64,000 nt of DNA. Source: Solibacillus sp040273735 (GTDB lineage Bacteria; Bacillota; Bacilli; Bacillales_A; Planococcaceae). Positions 42,383 through 51,116 of this stretch are shown piece after piece (positions within the stretch are counted from its first letter, which is position 1; each line of letters starts with the position of its first letter). The stretch lies in assembly GCF_040273735.1 (NCBI RefSeq), contig NZ_JBELZM010000015.1, forward strand, positions 36,606 to 100,605, in the 5' to 3' direction. The translations under genes were made by a program, and so were the position numbers. A model generated the notes under the pieces. It was not told the origin of the DNA. It ran no database searches and worked only from the letters and a program-made list of their open reading frames with translations.

Positions 42383-43528
42383 TTAGTTCGTCAAAAAGAC
42401 GATTAGCGCTTGAATGATCCCGACAAGACCACCAATAATGCCGCCCAGCCATGTGATTAATTTAAGCTCTTTACTAATAATTCCTAGTACAAGCTCTTCT
42501 AATTTGGCGATAGGGAAAGAATCTACTTGCTCTCGAACGACTTCCGCTAAATTCAAACGCTTCAGCACGTCTTCGATTTTTCCTTCTGCTGCAATAAATG
42601 TTTTATCCATCATTTTAGGTAGCAGATCATTTGTAGCCCAGTCTTTTCCTTGCGGCCAATAGTCATTAATCGTTTTATCCAGGCGTGCCTCCAATGCCAG
42701 TGCATTTTTTGCATAGCTTTGGATACTCGTTTCAATCGTATCAAAGTTTACATCATTCATAAAGTCCATTGCCGGACGATTTTTGATTTTTTCCCATTCT
42801 GTTGTAAAAATCCGATGTAAAAGTGCGGCTGTTCCTGGAGCTTTTAAAAACTTTATAAGCTCTCGCTGTACTTTATCAACGAGTGATGTCGAGTCTCCTA
42901 AAAACATTTGGATCATTCCGCCAAATGAACCTTTTGTCGATAAGAAGTCATCCAGCATGTTTTTGATTGTCATCGTACCTTCTGGCGACATAAAATAATC
43001 TTCGCCTTTTTGCAGTATCTGTACGACAGCCTCATCGATTTTCTGGTCCAGCACAGGCTCAAAATCATTCGGTAATAATTCCCGAATTGATTTTGTTGAT
43101 AACGTATTTTTTACTTTATGGAATTGTAAGTGAATAAGTTCATCCACTTTCCCTTCCACTGTTTGCGGTAATTGTGTGAAACCAGCCAAACGAATCCAGT
43201 CATTAATTGTTTTTTCGTTAGTAAAAATTTCTTGCGCCACTTTATTTTGTGCAAAGGTTAATACATTTTCGCGTATTTCCTTTGATAAAAATTTTTTCTT
43301 AATTGTTTCGGGTGTCAGTAAATATTCCGAAACGGTTTTGCCTAACTGAATGGCCAAATCCTCACGGCGTTTAGGTATAAGCCCCGGTGTTAACGGCAGC
43401 TTCCATTTTTTAAAATAGATTGGTTTATAAGGTCTGAACAGCATTTTGATTGCCATATAGTTTGTCGCCGCACCAACGACAGCCCCTACAACACCAAGCA
43501 GGAATAATAGCGAAATAAATTCTCCCAT
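42383..43528 (-). CDS. yheB: DUF445 family membrane protein YheB
   Basis: A 381-residue protein with a hydrophobic helix at each end (about 4-26 and 358-379) and a large soluble middle part. The start motif GAATNYMAIKMLFRPYKP and GLIPKRREDLA are hallmarks of DUF445/YheB proteins. The ATG at 43528 (MGEFIS) has AAAGAGTGAG upstream; a longer frame of 40 codons has no site. It is divergent from yheE and is followed by yheA. Function unknown; possibly a membrane scaffold. Confidence 0.88.
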   Translation of the reverse strand: MGEFISLLFLLGVVGAVVGAATNYMAIKMLFRPYKPIYFKKWKLPLTPGLIPKRREDLAIQLGKTVSEYLLTPETIKKKFLSKEIRENVLTFAQNKVAQEIFTNEKTINDWIRLAGFTQLPQTVEGKVDELIHLQFHKVKNTLSTKSIRELLPNDFEPVLDQKIDEAVVQILQKGEDYFMSPEGTMTIKNMLDDFLSTKGSFGGMIQMFLGDSTSLVDKVQRELIKFLKAPGTAALLHRIFTTEWEKIKNRPAMDFMNDVNFDTIETSIQSYAKNALALEARLDKTINDYWPQGKDWATNDLLPKMMDKTFIAAEGKIEDVLKRLNLAEVVREQVDSFPIAKLEELVLGIISKELKLITWLGGIIGGLVGIIQALIVFLTN

Positions 43529-43636
43529 TTTGCTCACTCTTTCTTCATCATGTGTATGTTCTATTATTAATTTCAAAAAAGAAAAATTGCAACAATGTAC
43601 TACTTTCTTGTACGATAAAAATGGGAGGGAAGTTTC

Positions 43637-43846
43637 ATGATTCAACATTTTAGCTATAAGCCATTATTTGAAAACAGTCAAATTCCGGGGTGGTCCATCC
43701 GCTTTTTCTATGAGCAAAAACGATATGTAGCGGAATATTATAAAGATGGAAGCATCAAATTCTTTGGGGAAAGTCCTGCTGAAGAACAGAAAGAACAGCT
43801 TGAGAAAATGATTCATGAGTTAATGCTCTTTCATGTTTACGAATAA
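43637..43846 (+). CDS. yheE: YheE family small protein (DUF5342)
   Basis: A 69-residue soluble protein: IQHFSYKPLFENSQIPGW at the N-terminus and an acidic helical C-terminal half with PAEEQKEQLEKMIHELMLFHVYE-like features. Size, the YKPLFxxxQIPGW motif and the divergent position to yheB match B. subtilis YheE. The ATG follows GGGAGGG. Function unknown. Confidence 0.85.
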   Translation: MIQHFSYKPLFENSQIPGWSIRFFYEQKRYVAEYYKDGSIKFFGESPAEEQKEQLEKMIHELMLFHVYE

Positions 43847-43850
43847 AAAG

Positions 43851-43890
43851 GAAATGGGAGCAGTCGAATTTTCGATGCTCCCATTTTTTA
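43851..43890 (+). terminator. Terminator of yheE
   Basis: AAATGGGAGCA pairs with TGCTCCCATTT around a short loop with CGAA/TTCG pairing, followed by TTTA. Confidence 0.85.
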
Positions 43891-43927
43891 TGCGCGTTTC
43901 GAGTTAATCATAATTTAATAGCTGGCT

Positions 43928-43967
43928 GCAGGAAATTATAGTTGCTGGCGTTTGCTAATTTTCCTGC
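43928..43967 (+). promoter_or_regulatory. Stem-loop in the long region upstream of the CNNM gene
   Basis: GCAGGAAATTATAG and CTAATTTTCCTGC form a stem with one small bulge around a 13-base loop. No T run follows. It lies about 260 bases before the CNNM start. The rest of 43891-44173 is AT-rich and shows no gene; no known riboswitch core was recognised. Confidence 0.35.
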
Positions 43968-44191
43968 CTACTAAATTATCATTATCTACCATTTCACAGT
44001 AGCATAAATCTATTGAAATTTCAATTTTCTATTAATTTATCCACATCTGGTAAATCATTCATTTTTCTGAATATAGACATCAAATTCCATTCCAAATTTT
44101 TTCCTCAATTTTCAAATTCATAAATTGTTTTTTTTACGTAAATATTTTATGATTGTAGTATTAAAATTTTTTTAGGAGGTGTACTCTTTAT

Positions 44192-44263
44192 TTGCCACGC
44201 TCATTTGCGCCGCAAATAGAGAATATAGTTGGACGTAGACATAGGAATCGAACTAACCATTAG
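44192..44263 (+). CDS. Possible leader peptide upstream of the CNNM gene
   Basis: A 23-residue frame starting TTG, placed 11 bases after the strong site TTTAGGAGGTG (44171-44181), encoding a basic peptide ending GRRHRNRTNH. It ends 32 bases inside the next gene in another frame. The larger gene has no good ribosome site of its own and a stop codon directly before its TTG, so the strong site seems to serve this leader, with the main gene read by coupling. It could also be a remnant of a shifted start. Confidence 0.3.
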   Translation: MPRSFAPQIENIVGRRHRNRTNH

Positions 44264-45575
44264 GTTGATAGCATTTGCTATCTTAATTGCCGCTACGGCA
44301 TTTTTTGTTGCAACTGAGTTTGCAATAGTTAAAGTAAGAACGACAAAAATCGATCAGCTCGTCGCAGAAGGAAATAAATCTGCGATACGGGCAAAAAAGG
44401 TAATTTCAAACCTTGATGAGTATTTATCTGCTTGTCAGCTCGGAATTACGATTACGGCATTAGGACTCGGATGGCTCGGAGAACCGACTTTCGAAATAAT
44501 TCTTCATCCAGTATTTGAGTTCTTTAACTTAAGTGGTAATGTCACAACTGTTCTTTCATTTATTGTTGCCTTCTCACTCGTAACATTTATACACGTTGTC
44601 GTAGGGGAATTAGCACCAAAAACTCTCGCTATTCAAAAAGCAGAAGCAGTAACATTAAGGCTGTCCGGATTTTTAATACTGTTCCACAATATTATGTATC
44701 CTTTCATCCGTGCTTTAAACGGATCGGCACGTGGATTAACTGGACTTTTCGGCTTAAAAATGATTTCTGAATCTGAAGAAGCACACTCTGAAGAAGAGCT
44801 TCGCATGATTTTATCAGACAGCTTTAAAGGTGGGGAAATTAACCACTCGGAATACGAATATGTTAATAGTATTTTTGAGTTTTCTGATCGGATAGCGAAG
44901 GAGATAATGGTACCTCGAACTGAAATTATCAGTATTGAAAGAGGTCAAACGATTCGCGAAGTATTTGAAGTAATGGGCATTGAACAATATACACGATACC
45001 CTGTTACAGATGGGGACAAAGACCATGTCATTGGCCTTGTTAACATGAAGCATTTATTAACAGCCTATATTAAAGACGCTGCAAATGGCGATAAGCTTGT
45101 TGATGATTATATGCAACCGGTGATTCGAGTAATCGAAACAATTCCTATTAGTGATTTATTATTAAAAATTCAAAACGAACGTATTCATATGGCTATTTTA
45201 ATGGATGAATACGGTGGTACTTCCGGTTTAGTAACAATTGAAGATATTATCGAGGAAATTATAGGTGATATTCAAGATGAGTTCGATGAAGATGAAATTC
45301 CGGAAATTCAGGAAATCGCTGAAGACCACTACATCTTTGACGCTAAAATGTTATTGCAGGAAATGAATGATATTTTAGGTACAACGATTGAAGATGAAGA
45401 TATCGATACAATTGGTGGTTGGTTTATGACACAACGCTTTGATGTTCAAGAAGGCGATATAATTGAATCAGAAGGATATCAGTTCAAAGTAACGGAACTG
45501 GACGGTCACCACATTTTGTATATTGAAGTAACAAAACTTCCGCCGTCTGAAACGACAGAAGAAGAAATTCTTTAA
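44229..45575 (+). CDS. CNNM/CorC-type transporter with CBS pair (YhdP/MpfA-like)
   Basis: A 448-residue protein: N-terminal CNNM (DUF21) domain with three to four helices (about 8-170; ATAFFVATEFAIVKVRTTKID, QLGITITALGLGWLGEPTF, VVGELAPKTLAIQKA), a CBS pair (about 205-335; IMVPRTEI, MAILMDEYGGTSGLVTIEDIIEEIIGDI segments) and a C-terminal CorC/HlyC domain (about 355-440). In B. subtilis the homologue MpfA (YhdP) exports magnesium; other members handle cobalt. The TTG start follows an in-frame stop immediately and lacks a ribosome site, so expression may depend on the upstream leader. Confidence 0.9.
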   Translation: MDVDIGIELTIRLIAFAILIAATAFFVATEFAIVKVRTTKIDQLVAEGNKSAIRAKKVISNLDEYLSACQLGITITALGLGWLGEPTFEIILHPVFEFFNLSGNVTTVLSFIVAFSLVTFIHVVVGELAPKTLAIQKAEAVTLRLSGFLILFHNIMYPFIRALNGSARGLTGLFGLKMISESEEAHSEEELRMILSDSFKGGEINHSEYEYVNSIFEFSDRIAKEIMVPRTEIISIERGQTIREVFEVMGIEQYTRYPVTDGDKDHVIGLVNMKHLLTAYIKDAANGDKLVDDYMQPVIRVIETIPISDLLLKIQNERIHMAILMDEYGGTSGLVTIEDIIEEIIGDIQDEFDEDEIPEIQEIAEDHYIFDAKMLLQEMNDILGTTIEDEDIDTIGGWFMTQRFDVQEGDIIESEGYQFKVTELDGHHILYIEVTKLPPSETTEEEIL

Positions 45576-45579
45576 TTAA

Positions 45580-45624
45580 TAAAACCTCACTTTTTTCCTA
45601 CTGGAGAAAAAGTGAGGTTTTTAA
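45580..45624 (+). terminator. Terminator of the CNNM gene
   Basis: AAAACCTCACTTTTT pairs with AAAAAGTGAGGTTTT around a short loop, ending in TTTTAATTT. Confidence 0.9.
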
Positions 45625-45691
45625 TTTATCGGATGTAACGACCTAATTATATTGAACATGTAAACATTCTTCTTATCTATTCTACCCTCAT

Positions 45692-46339
45692 TTAGCTTTC
45701 ATTCGTCTCAGTCAAATTATGTTTTACGGCATATAATGCCGCCTGAGTACGGTCCTGTACATGGAGCTTCGCAAAAATATTCGATATATGGGTTTTAACC
45801 GTTTTTTCCGTTACATATAACGAAGAAGCGATCTCCCTGTTGCTTTTACCCTTTGTCAGTTCTGCCAATACATCCTGTTCTCTCGGTGTCAGCGGATTTA
45901 AAATATGGGGCTTGTTCTCATCTTCGCGCAGCCCTTCTTCCAATTGCGTAGTCGCTTCCGGATGGATCGTATTTTCGCCGCGCATAATCTGACGGATCGA
46001 TTCCACCAGATCATCCGGCTCGATATCTTTTAGCTGGTAGCCTGAAGCCCCTGCATCCATTGCCGGCAGCACATGGTCTTTATCCGAAAAGCTTGTCAGC
46101 ATCAGTATTTTTATATGCGGCCAATTTTTTTTAATTTTCTTTGTTGCCTGAATGCCGTCCATTTCAGGCATGACGAGGTCCATTAAAACAATATCGGGAG
46201 AAAGTTGTTCAACAAGTTCCACTGCTTCTAATCCGTTTTTCGCTTCCCCTACAACTTCGATATCCTTTTGGGTTTTTAAAAAGAATAATAACCCTCGTCT
46301 TACTACATGATGGTCATCTGCTATTAGTACCCGTATCAT
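45692..46339 (-). CDS. yhcZ: NarL/LuxR-family response regulator YhcZ
   Basis: A 215-residue regulator. Receiver domain (1-118) with acidic pocket ADDHH (7-11), phosphorylation site Asp54 in VLMDLVMPEMDG and conserved Lys in YQLKD; C-terminal LuxR helix-turn-helix (about 148-212) with LTPREQDVLAELTKGKSN and VKTHISNIFAKL. The ATG at 46339 has AGGGGGG upstream. It follows the kinase gene by 10 bases. Pairing with a GAF kinase and yhcX identifies YhcZ of the YhcYZ system, whose signal and targets are unknown. Confidence 0.87.
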   Translation of the reverse strand: MIRVLIADDHHVVRRGLLFFLKTQKDIEVVGEAKNGLEAVELVEQLSPDIVLMDLVMPEMDGIQATKKIKKNWPHIKILMLTSFSDKDHVLPAMDAGASGYQLKDIEPDDLVESIRQIMRGENTIHPEATTQLEEGLREDENKPHILNPLTPREQDVLAELTKGKSNREIASSLYVTEKTVKTHISNIFAKLHVQDRTQAALYAVKHNLTETNES

Positions 46340-46349
46340 CAAATCCCCC

Positions 46350-47462
46350 CTAGTATGGTAAACGGACAAGTAATTCTGTTCCTTTTCCAATTTCACTTAC
46401 CCAATCCGCGGTTCCTCCAACTGCATGTGCCCTGTCAATAATCGATTGCATGCCGATTGATGGTATACGGCGATGCGCCTCCACATTAAATCCATGGCCT
46501 GCATCATTTACAACGAGTAATACATCGGTAGCTGTCACATTTACATATATTTCCACACTTTTAACACCCGCATGTTTCCGTACATTATTCAATGCTTCCT
46601 GAGTAATTCGGAAAAGCGTTTCCTCTACTCTTGAAGGGAATTGAATGACACCCGAAACATTGACCGTTAATTTCAGGCTCAGCATTTCCGCATACACTTT
46701 GATCGCTTCAATAAGTCCGCTTTCCAACCCTTTCGGACGGAGCTGCCAAATGAGTGCACGCATTTCCGTCAAAGCCTCCTGTGTAAGCTGCTGAATATCT
46801 TTAAATGTTTCTTTAATATCCTGCTCATTGCTCATCTCTACTCCAGCACGGGCTGTCAGTGTTACCGAAAAAAGAAGCTGGTTGACAGAATCATGTAAAT
46901 CGCGCGCTAAACGGTTACGTTCCTGAACAAGCGCAATTTCCTGCTGTTCATTTGTTAAATAAATACGTTTAATCGCAGAACCCATCTGAAAGGCAACGGA
47001 TTCAAGTAAATCCAGCTCCTCGTCCGAAAAGCGTACCGTATTTCTTGAAGCAACATTCAGCAAGCCGAAACGTTCCTGCCCTGATTGCAACGGTACAGTC
47101 GCATGGTGGGTGATTTCGTTATGGTCACCTACATTTGCTGCGATGGCACTTTCTATGCGCTGGCATTCAATAATATTCGAAGCTTTTTTTAATTCTTCAT
47201 TACGGAAACGCGACACGCACCAGCATCCGCCCTTCTTTAAATAGTGGCAATCGTTATGACTCAGCGCATCCGGTAGATCCTGCTTCACGACAAGCTCGGA
47301 TTTTCCTTTTTCATCGATAAAGAAAATCCAGCCTGTTTCGAATTTTGTCCCGCTTAAAAACTTCGACAGCGCACCATTCAGCATCGGAATCATCTCTGTT
47401 TCCTCGTTTAACAGCTCAGCAATTTCTTTTAATATGGCAATATTAGATTGGTCTTTTGTCAT
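46350..47462 (-). CDS. yhcY: GAF-domain histidine kinase YhcY
   Basis: A 370-residue soluble sensor kinase, no membrane segment. An N-terminal GAF domain (about 20-170) contains four cysteines, Cys72, Cys80, Cys82 and Cys100, in the CHYLKKGGCWC and IIECQRIES segments. HisKA_3 follows with phospho-acceptor His190 in RDLHDSVNQLL, then an HATPase domain with ALNNVRKHA, VNDAGHGF and IGMQSIIDRA. The Cys set could bind an iron-sulfur cluster or zinc. Redox or oxygen sensing is therefore possible but not shown. It lies between yhcX and yhcZ in the B. subtilis order. Confidence 0.87.
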   Translation of the reverse strand: MTKDQSNIAILKEIAELLNEETEMIPMLNGALSKFLSGTKFETGWIFFIDEKGKSELVVKQDLPDALSHNDCHYLKKGGCWCVSRFRNEELKKASNIIECQRIESAIAANVGDHNEITHHATVPLQSGQERFGLLNVASRNTVRFSDEELDLLESVAFQMGSAIKRIYLTNEQQEIALVQERNRLARDLHDSVNQLLFSVTLTARAGVEMSNEQDIKETFKDIQQLTQEALTEMRALIWQLRPKGLESGLIEAIKVYAEMLSLKLTVNVSGVIQFPSRVEETLFRITQEALNNVRKHAGVKSVEIYVNVTATDVLLVVNDAGHGFNVEAHRRIPSIGMQSIIDRAHAVGGTADWVSEIGKGTELLVRLPY

Positions 47463-47551
47463 ACTGGCTCTTCCTTTGCAACTTCACTTTTCTCTATCAT
47501 ACCATTTCAATTAAATAGAACGCACCGCTATCCCTCTCATACTTTTGAATG

Positions 47552-47586
47552 AAAAAAATCCTGCTATCTTTTACAATAGCAGAATT
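47552..47586 (-). terminator. Terminator of yhcX
   Basis: TTCTGCTATTGT pairs with ACAATAGCAG-type sequence (CTGCTATtg / agATAGCAG) on the minus strand and is followed by GATTTTTTT. Confidence 0.75.
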
Positions 47587-47596
47587 TCCCTGTTAG

Positions 47597-49138
47597 TTAT
47601 TTTAAGTATTCCACGCGGTATACGTCATGGCGTCTGTCTTTAAGATGTTTCACGGTACCGTCTTGGCGTTGTCGTCGCAATATTTCCAGATCGACATCCC
47701 CGATCAATACCATCTCCAGGTTCGGACTCGTCTCTCCTACAATTCCATCCCGCGCAAATTCAAAATCGCTTGGTGCGAAAATGGCCGATTGCGCATATTG
47801 GATATCCATATTTTCCGTTTCAGGCAAGTTGCCGACCGTTCCGGAAATAACCGTGTAAATCTGATTTTCAATTGCACGTGACTGAGCACAATAGCGCACT
47901 CGTAAATAGCCTTGACGGTCTTCTGTACAAAACGGTGTGAAAATAATATTCGCGCCCATATCTGTCGCAATACGTGCAAGTTCCGGAAACTCGATATCAT
48001 AGCAAATCTGAATTGCAATTTTACCGCAGTCTGTATCAAACACGCGGACTTTATCACCGTTACTGATTCCCCACCATTTCCGTTCATTTGGTGTAATGTG
48101 AATTTTATATTGTTTTTCAATCGTCCCGTCACGTCTGAATAAGTAGGCGATATTGTAAATTTCCTCGTCCTCTTCCTCAACAAAATGTGAACCGCCGATA
48201 ATATTGACATTGTAGCGGACAGCCAGACTTGTAAACAGTTCGATATATTCAGGTGTATATTTCGTCAATTTACGGACAGCCTGTGACGGTGATTTTTCAT
48301 TCAGGAAACTCATCAGCTGGGTCGTAAAAATTTCCGGAAAGACAACAAAATCCGATCCTGCATCAGACCCGACATCCACAAAGTATTCACACTGCTTCGC
48401 AAAGTCTTCGAAGGAATCGATCGCACGCATCATATACTGCACAACACAAATACGTACTGGATAGCTCGTCTTGAAATGACGCTTTGTCAGCGGTCGATAA
48501 TCCACGTTGTTCCATTCCATTAATGTCGCATACTTGCCTGAAGCTGTATCGTCCGGTAAATAGTTTGGATTGATACGCATTAAAATAAAGCCGTTCATCA
48601 TTTGGAATGTCAGCACCGGGTCATATATTTTATGGCGACTTACCGCATCCACATAATCACGTGGACTCATCTCATCCGAATGGACATGATAGTTTGGAAT
48701 ACGGCCGCCAATAATGATAGATTTCAAATTAAGTGTTCGCGCAAGATCTTTCCGCGCCTCATAAAGTCTTTGACCGACTTTCATACGGCGGTATTCCGGG
48801 TGCACCATTACTTCAATTCCATACAGATTATAGCCATCCGGATTGTGGTTTGTAATAAAGCCATTATCGGTAATATCATTCCATGTATGGCGGTCATCGT
48901 ATTCATCGAAGTTAATGCGCAGACTTGAACAGGAGCCAATTACCTTCCCATCGAGCTCGGCAACCATCTGCCCTTCAGGGAAAATGGTTAAATGGCTGTA
49001 TAGATGCGCTCGTTCCCACGGCTCCATGCCTGGAAAGCATATACGCTGTATTTCTAATATTGAGTCAATATCCTCTGTTGTCATATTACGGATAATCATT
49101 GGTTTTTCAAATTTGGACATATCTAATGAATCTGTCAT
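47597..49138 (-). CDS. yhcX: GNAT plus carbon-nitrogen hydrolase fusion YhcX
   Basis: A 513-residue two-domain protein, exactly the length of B. subtilis YhcX. Residues ~15-210 form a GNAT acetyltransferase domain (VMVHPEYRRMKVGQRLYEA is the acetyl-CoA segment). Residues ~225-505 form a nitrilase-fold amidohydrolase with the Glu of VVFPEIF, Lys of KQYKIHITPNE and Cys of IQICYDIEFPE, a complete E-K-C triad. The start at 49138 (MTDSLD) follows GGAGGGGGAG at 6 bases. Some homologues are linked to polyamine or omega-amidase-like reactions; the substrate here is unknown. Confidence 0.9.
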   Translation of the reverse strand: MTDSLDMSKFEKPMIIRNMTTEDIDSILEIQRICFPGMEPWERAHLYSHLTIFPEGQMVAELDGKVIGSCSSLRINFDEYDDRHTWNDITDNGFITNHNPDGYNLYGIEVMVHPEYRRMKVGQRLYEARKDLARTLNLKSIIIGGRIPNYHVHSDEMSPRDYVDAVSRHKIYDPVLTFQMMNGFILMRINPNYLPDDTASGKYATLMEWNNVDYRPLTKRHFKTSYPVRICVVQYMMRAIDSFEDFAKQCEYFVDVGSDAGSDFVVFPEIFTTQLMSFLNEKSPSQAVRKLTKYTPEYIELFTSLAVRYNVNIIGGSHFVEEEDEEIYNIAYLFRRDGTIEKQYKIHITPNERKWWGISNGDKVRVFDTDCGKIAIQICYDIEFPELARIATDMGANIIFTPFCTEDRQGYLRVRYCAQSRAIENQIYTVISGTVGNLPETENMDIQYAQSAIFAPSDFEFARDGIVGETSPNLEMVLIGDVDLEILRRQRQDGTVKHLKDRRHDVYRVEYLK

Positions 49139-49290
49139 GCAAAACTCCCCCTCCATATTTAACTTTCCTTTTAATAGCCTTTGATAAACGTAGTAATTTA
49201 CTTTTTCTCGAATTCAAACTATAATCAATGAGAATCAATATGAAAAACTTCTGCTGATAGAAGTTAAAATTTGAATATCGAGGTAGCATT

Positions 49291-49716
49291 ATGTCCAAAA
49301 AACTTGAAAATGCCTTGCTCATTATTTGGGTTGTATCGTTGACAGCAACGCTCGGATCATTGTATTTTTCTGAAATACGAGGCTACGAACCATGTACATT
49401 ATGCTGGTACCAGCGCATTATAATGTACCCTATTGTGCTGATTTCAACGATTGCCTACATCCAGAAAAATGCAAAAATTGCATTAACAACAGCCGTGTTC
49501 TCTACAATTGGAGCGGCAACATCTCTTTATCATTATAGCCTGCAGAAGTTGGTTTTTATGCAGGATGCAGCACCTGCCTGCGGTCGTGTAGCATGTACCG
49601 GTCAGTATATTAACTGGTTAGGCTTTATTACGATCCCGTTTTTGGCGCTTACTGCCTTTGTTATTATTGCAGCAGCTAGTTTTTATATGTTAAAGGTTTT
49701 AAAGGGGGAGAAATAA
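49291..49716 (+). CDS. bdbC: Disulfide bond formation protein BdbC (DsbB-like)
   Basis: A 141-residue quinone-linked membrane oxidoreductase with four helices. The first redox pair is Cys35/Cys38 (PCTLC) and the second Cys97/Cys102 (ACGRVAC), both on the outer face, so it can pass electrons from a thiol oxidase to the quinone pool. Length matches B. subtilis BdbC (138). It is immediately followed, one base after its stop, by a thioredoxin-like gene that is probably its partner. The ATG follows GAGGTAG. Confidence 0.9.
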   Translation: MSKKLENALLIIWVVSLTATLGSLYFSEIRGYEPCTLCWYQRIIMYPIVLISTIAYIQKNAKIALTTAVFSTIGAATSLYHYSLQKLVFMQDAAPACGRVACTGQYINWLGFITIPFLALTAFVIIAAASFYMLKVLKGEK

Positions 49717-49717
49717 T

Positions 49718-50185
49718 TTGAAGAAGTTAGCGATTGTCGGTGCGGTTATTGTGCTATTATTCGCAGCAATTATTGTGCTGACAAACATGAAAAACAGTGA
49801 AAAACTAGAAAGCAATCCATACGGTACAGACAACCTGAGACAGTCTACAATTGATCTTCTTGACGATAAAAACTATCAAAATATCATCTTACCGGATGCA
49901 CTAGCAGAGAAAATCGAGTCAGGAGACGGCGTTGTCGGCTATTTCTTCAGTCCCGAATGTTCTCACTGCCAAAACTACACTCCGAAACTTATGCCGATTG
50001 CGGACGAGCTGGATGTTCAAGTAGACCAATTAAACATTCTTGAGTTTGATGAATGGAATACTTATAATATCACATCAACACCAACACTTATTTACTTTGA
50101 AGACGGCAAAGAGGTTGCCCGCTTAGAAGGTGACGCGCCGGATGAAACAACGCGTCAATTCTTTAACGATGTTGTGTTAAAATAA
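49718..50185 (+). CDS. Membrane-anchored thioredoxin-like thiol oxidoreductase
   Basis: A 155-residue protein with one N-terminal signal-anchor helix (about 3-22) and a thioredoxin domain outside the membrane (about 55-155). The redox motif is CSHC (Cys81, Cys84) and the cis-Pro loop is STPT. The TTG start has AAAGGGGGAG upstream and lies one base after bdbC, so this is the likely substrate-side partner of BdbC. It is smaller than BdbD of B. subtilis and lacks its helical insert, resembling the BdbA class or a PMID-type thioredoxin; the exact name is uncertain. Confidence 0.82.
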   Translation: MKKLAIVGAVIVLLFAAIIVLTNMKNSEKLESNPYGTDNLRQSTIDLLDDKNYQNIILPDALAEKIESGDGVVGYFFSPECSHCQNYTPKLMPIADELDVQVDQLNILEFDEWNTYNITSTPTLIYFEDGKEVARLEGDAPDETTRQFFNDVVLK

Positions 50186-50242
50186 GACTATATTCAAAAT
50201 CGTGTTCTTTATGAGCACGATTTTTCATTTGGAGGAAAATTA

Positions 50243-51076
50243 ATGTTCACATATATCATTCACGAAAACGGACAAACCGTTGAAGACCTTTTGCGCGAAA
50301 AGTGGCGCTTAGGCAAAAAGCTTGTTCACGAATTACGTATGGCCAAAGCGGTCACAATCGATGGAGAACCTATTATGTGGAAGGAGCCGTTCGAGAAAGG
50401 GACGAAAATTGAATTTGCATTTGATATTCCCGCTTCGAACTATATTCCAACGGACAGCTGTGATGTAAACATTCGCTATGAAGATGAGCATTGCCTAATT
50501 GTTTCAAAGCCTAAAGGAATGGCGACACACCCAAACGAACCAACAGACAATGACACATGCATGAATCATGTAATGCGTCACATTATGGACAATGGCGGGC
50601 ATTATGCAGAGCACGTACACCGTTTGGATCAAGGGACAAACGGCTTACTGCTTGTCGCAAAGCATCCGATTGCTAAGTCCATTTTTGACCGTATGATCGA
50701 GGAAAAAACAATCGTCCGTACGTATGCCGCAGAAGTACAAGGCAATCTTCGTACAGACAGCGGTACAATCAACGCCGCCATCGGTAAAGACCGTCATCAC
50801 AATACCCGCCGTGTCGTGTCACCTACTGGCCAGCATGCCGTGACACATTATGAAGTAGTGAATCGCTATAAAGGCACATGTGTTGTCCATGTTGTTCTCG
50901 AGACAGGACGTACACACCAAATCCGAGTGCATATGGCGCATTTAGGTCACCCGATTGTGGGCGATACAATGTACGGTGCACGTGAAACCGCATCAGGCGA
51001 TTATGCATTGCACGCCATTCAGCTAGCATTTATGCACCCGTTTTTAGACGAGCAGATCATCGTTAAAGATAACTAA
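50243..51076 (+). CDS. RluA-family RNA pseudouridine synthase (YhcT-like)
   Basis: A 277-residue pseudouridine synthase. A short S4-like N-terminal part (residues 1-60) precedes the catalytic domain with HRLDQGTNGLL (catalytic Asp129), GKDRHHNTRR and TGRTHQIRVHMAHLGHPIVGD. The target could be 23S rRNA or tRNA; RluA-family substrate specificity cannot be read from sequence. B. subtilis YhcT is the likely counterpart and lies in the same yhc region as yhcXYZ. The ATG has TGGAGGA upstream. Confidence 0.88.
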   Translation: MFTYIIHENGQTVEDLLREKWRLGKKLVHELRMAKAVTIDGEPIMWKEPFEKGTKIEFAFDIPASNYIPTDSCDVNIRYEDEHCLIVSKPKGMATHPNEPTDNDTCMNHVMRHIMDNGGHYAEHVHRLDQGTNGLLLVAKHPIAKSIFDRMIEEKTIVRTYAAEVQGNLRTDSGTINAAIGKDRHHNTRRVVSPTGQHAVTHYEVVNRYKGTCVVHVVLETGRTHQIRVHMAHLGHPIVGDTMYGARETASGDYALHAIQLAFMHPFLDEQIIVKDN

Positions 51077-51079
51077 TAA

Positions 51080-51116
51080 AAGGCGTCCGTATTTAAACTA
51101 CGGACGCCCTTTTTCT
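51080..51116. terminator. Bidirectional terminator
   Basis: AAAAGGCGTCCGTA pairs with TACGGACGCCCTTTT around a TTTAAAC loop; serves the pseudouridine synthase gene and the convergent membrane protein gene. Confidence 0.85.
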
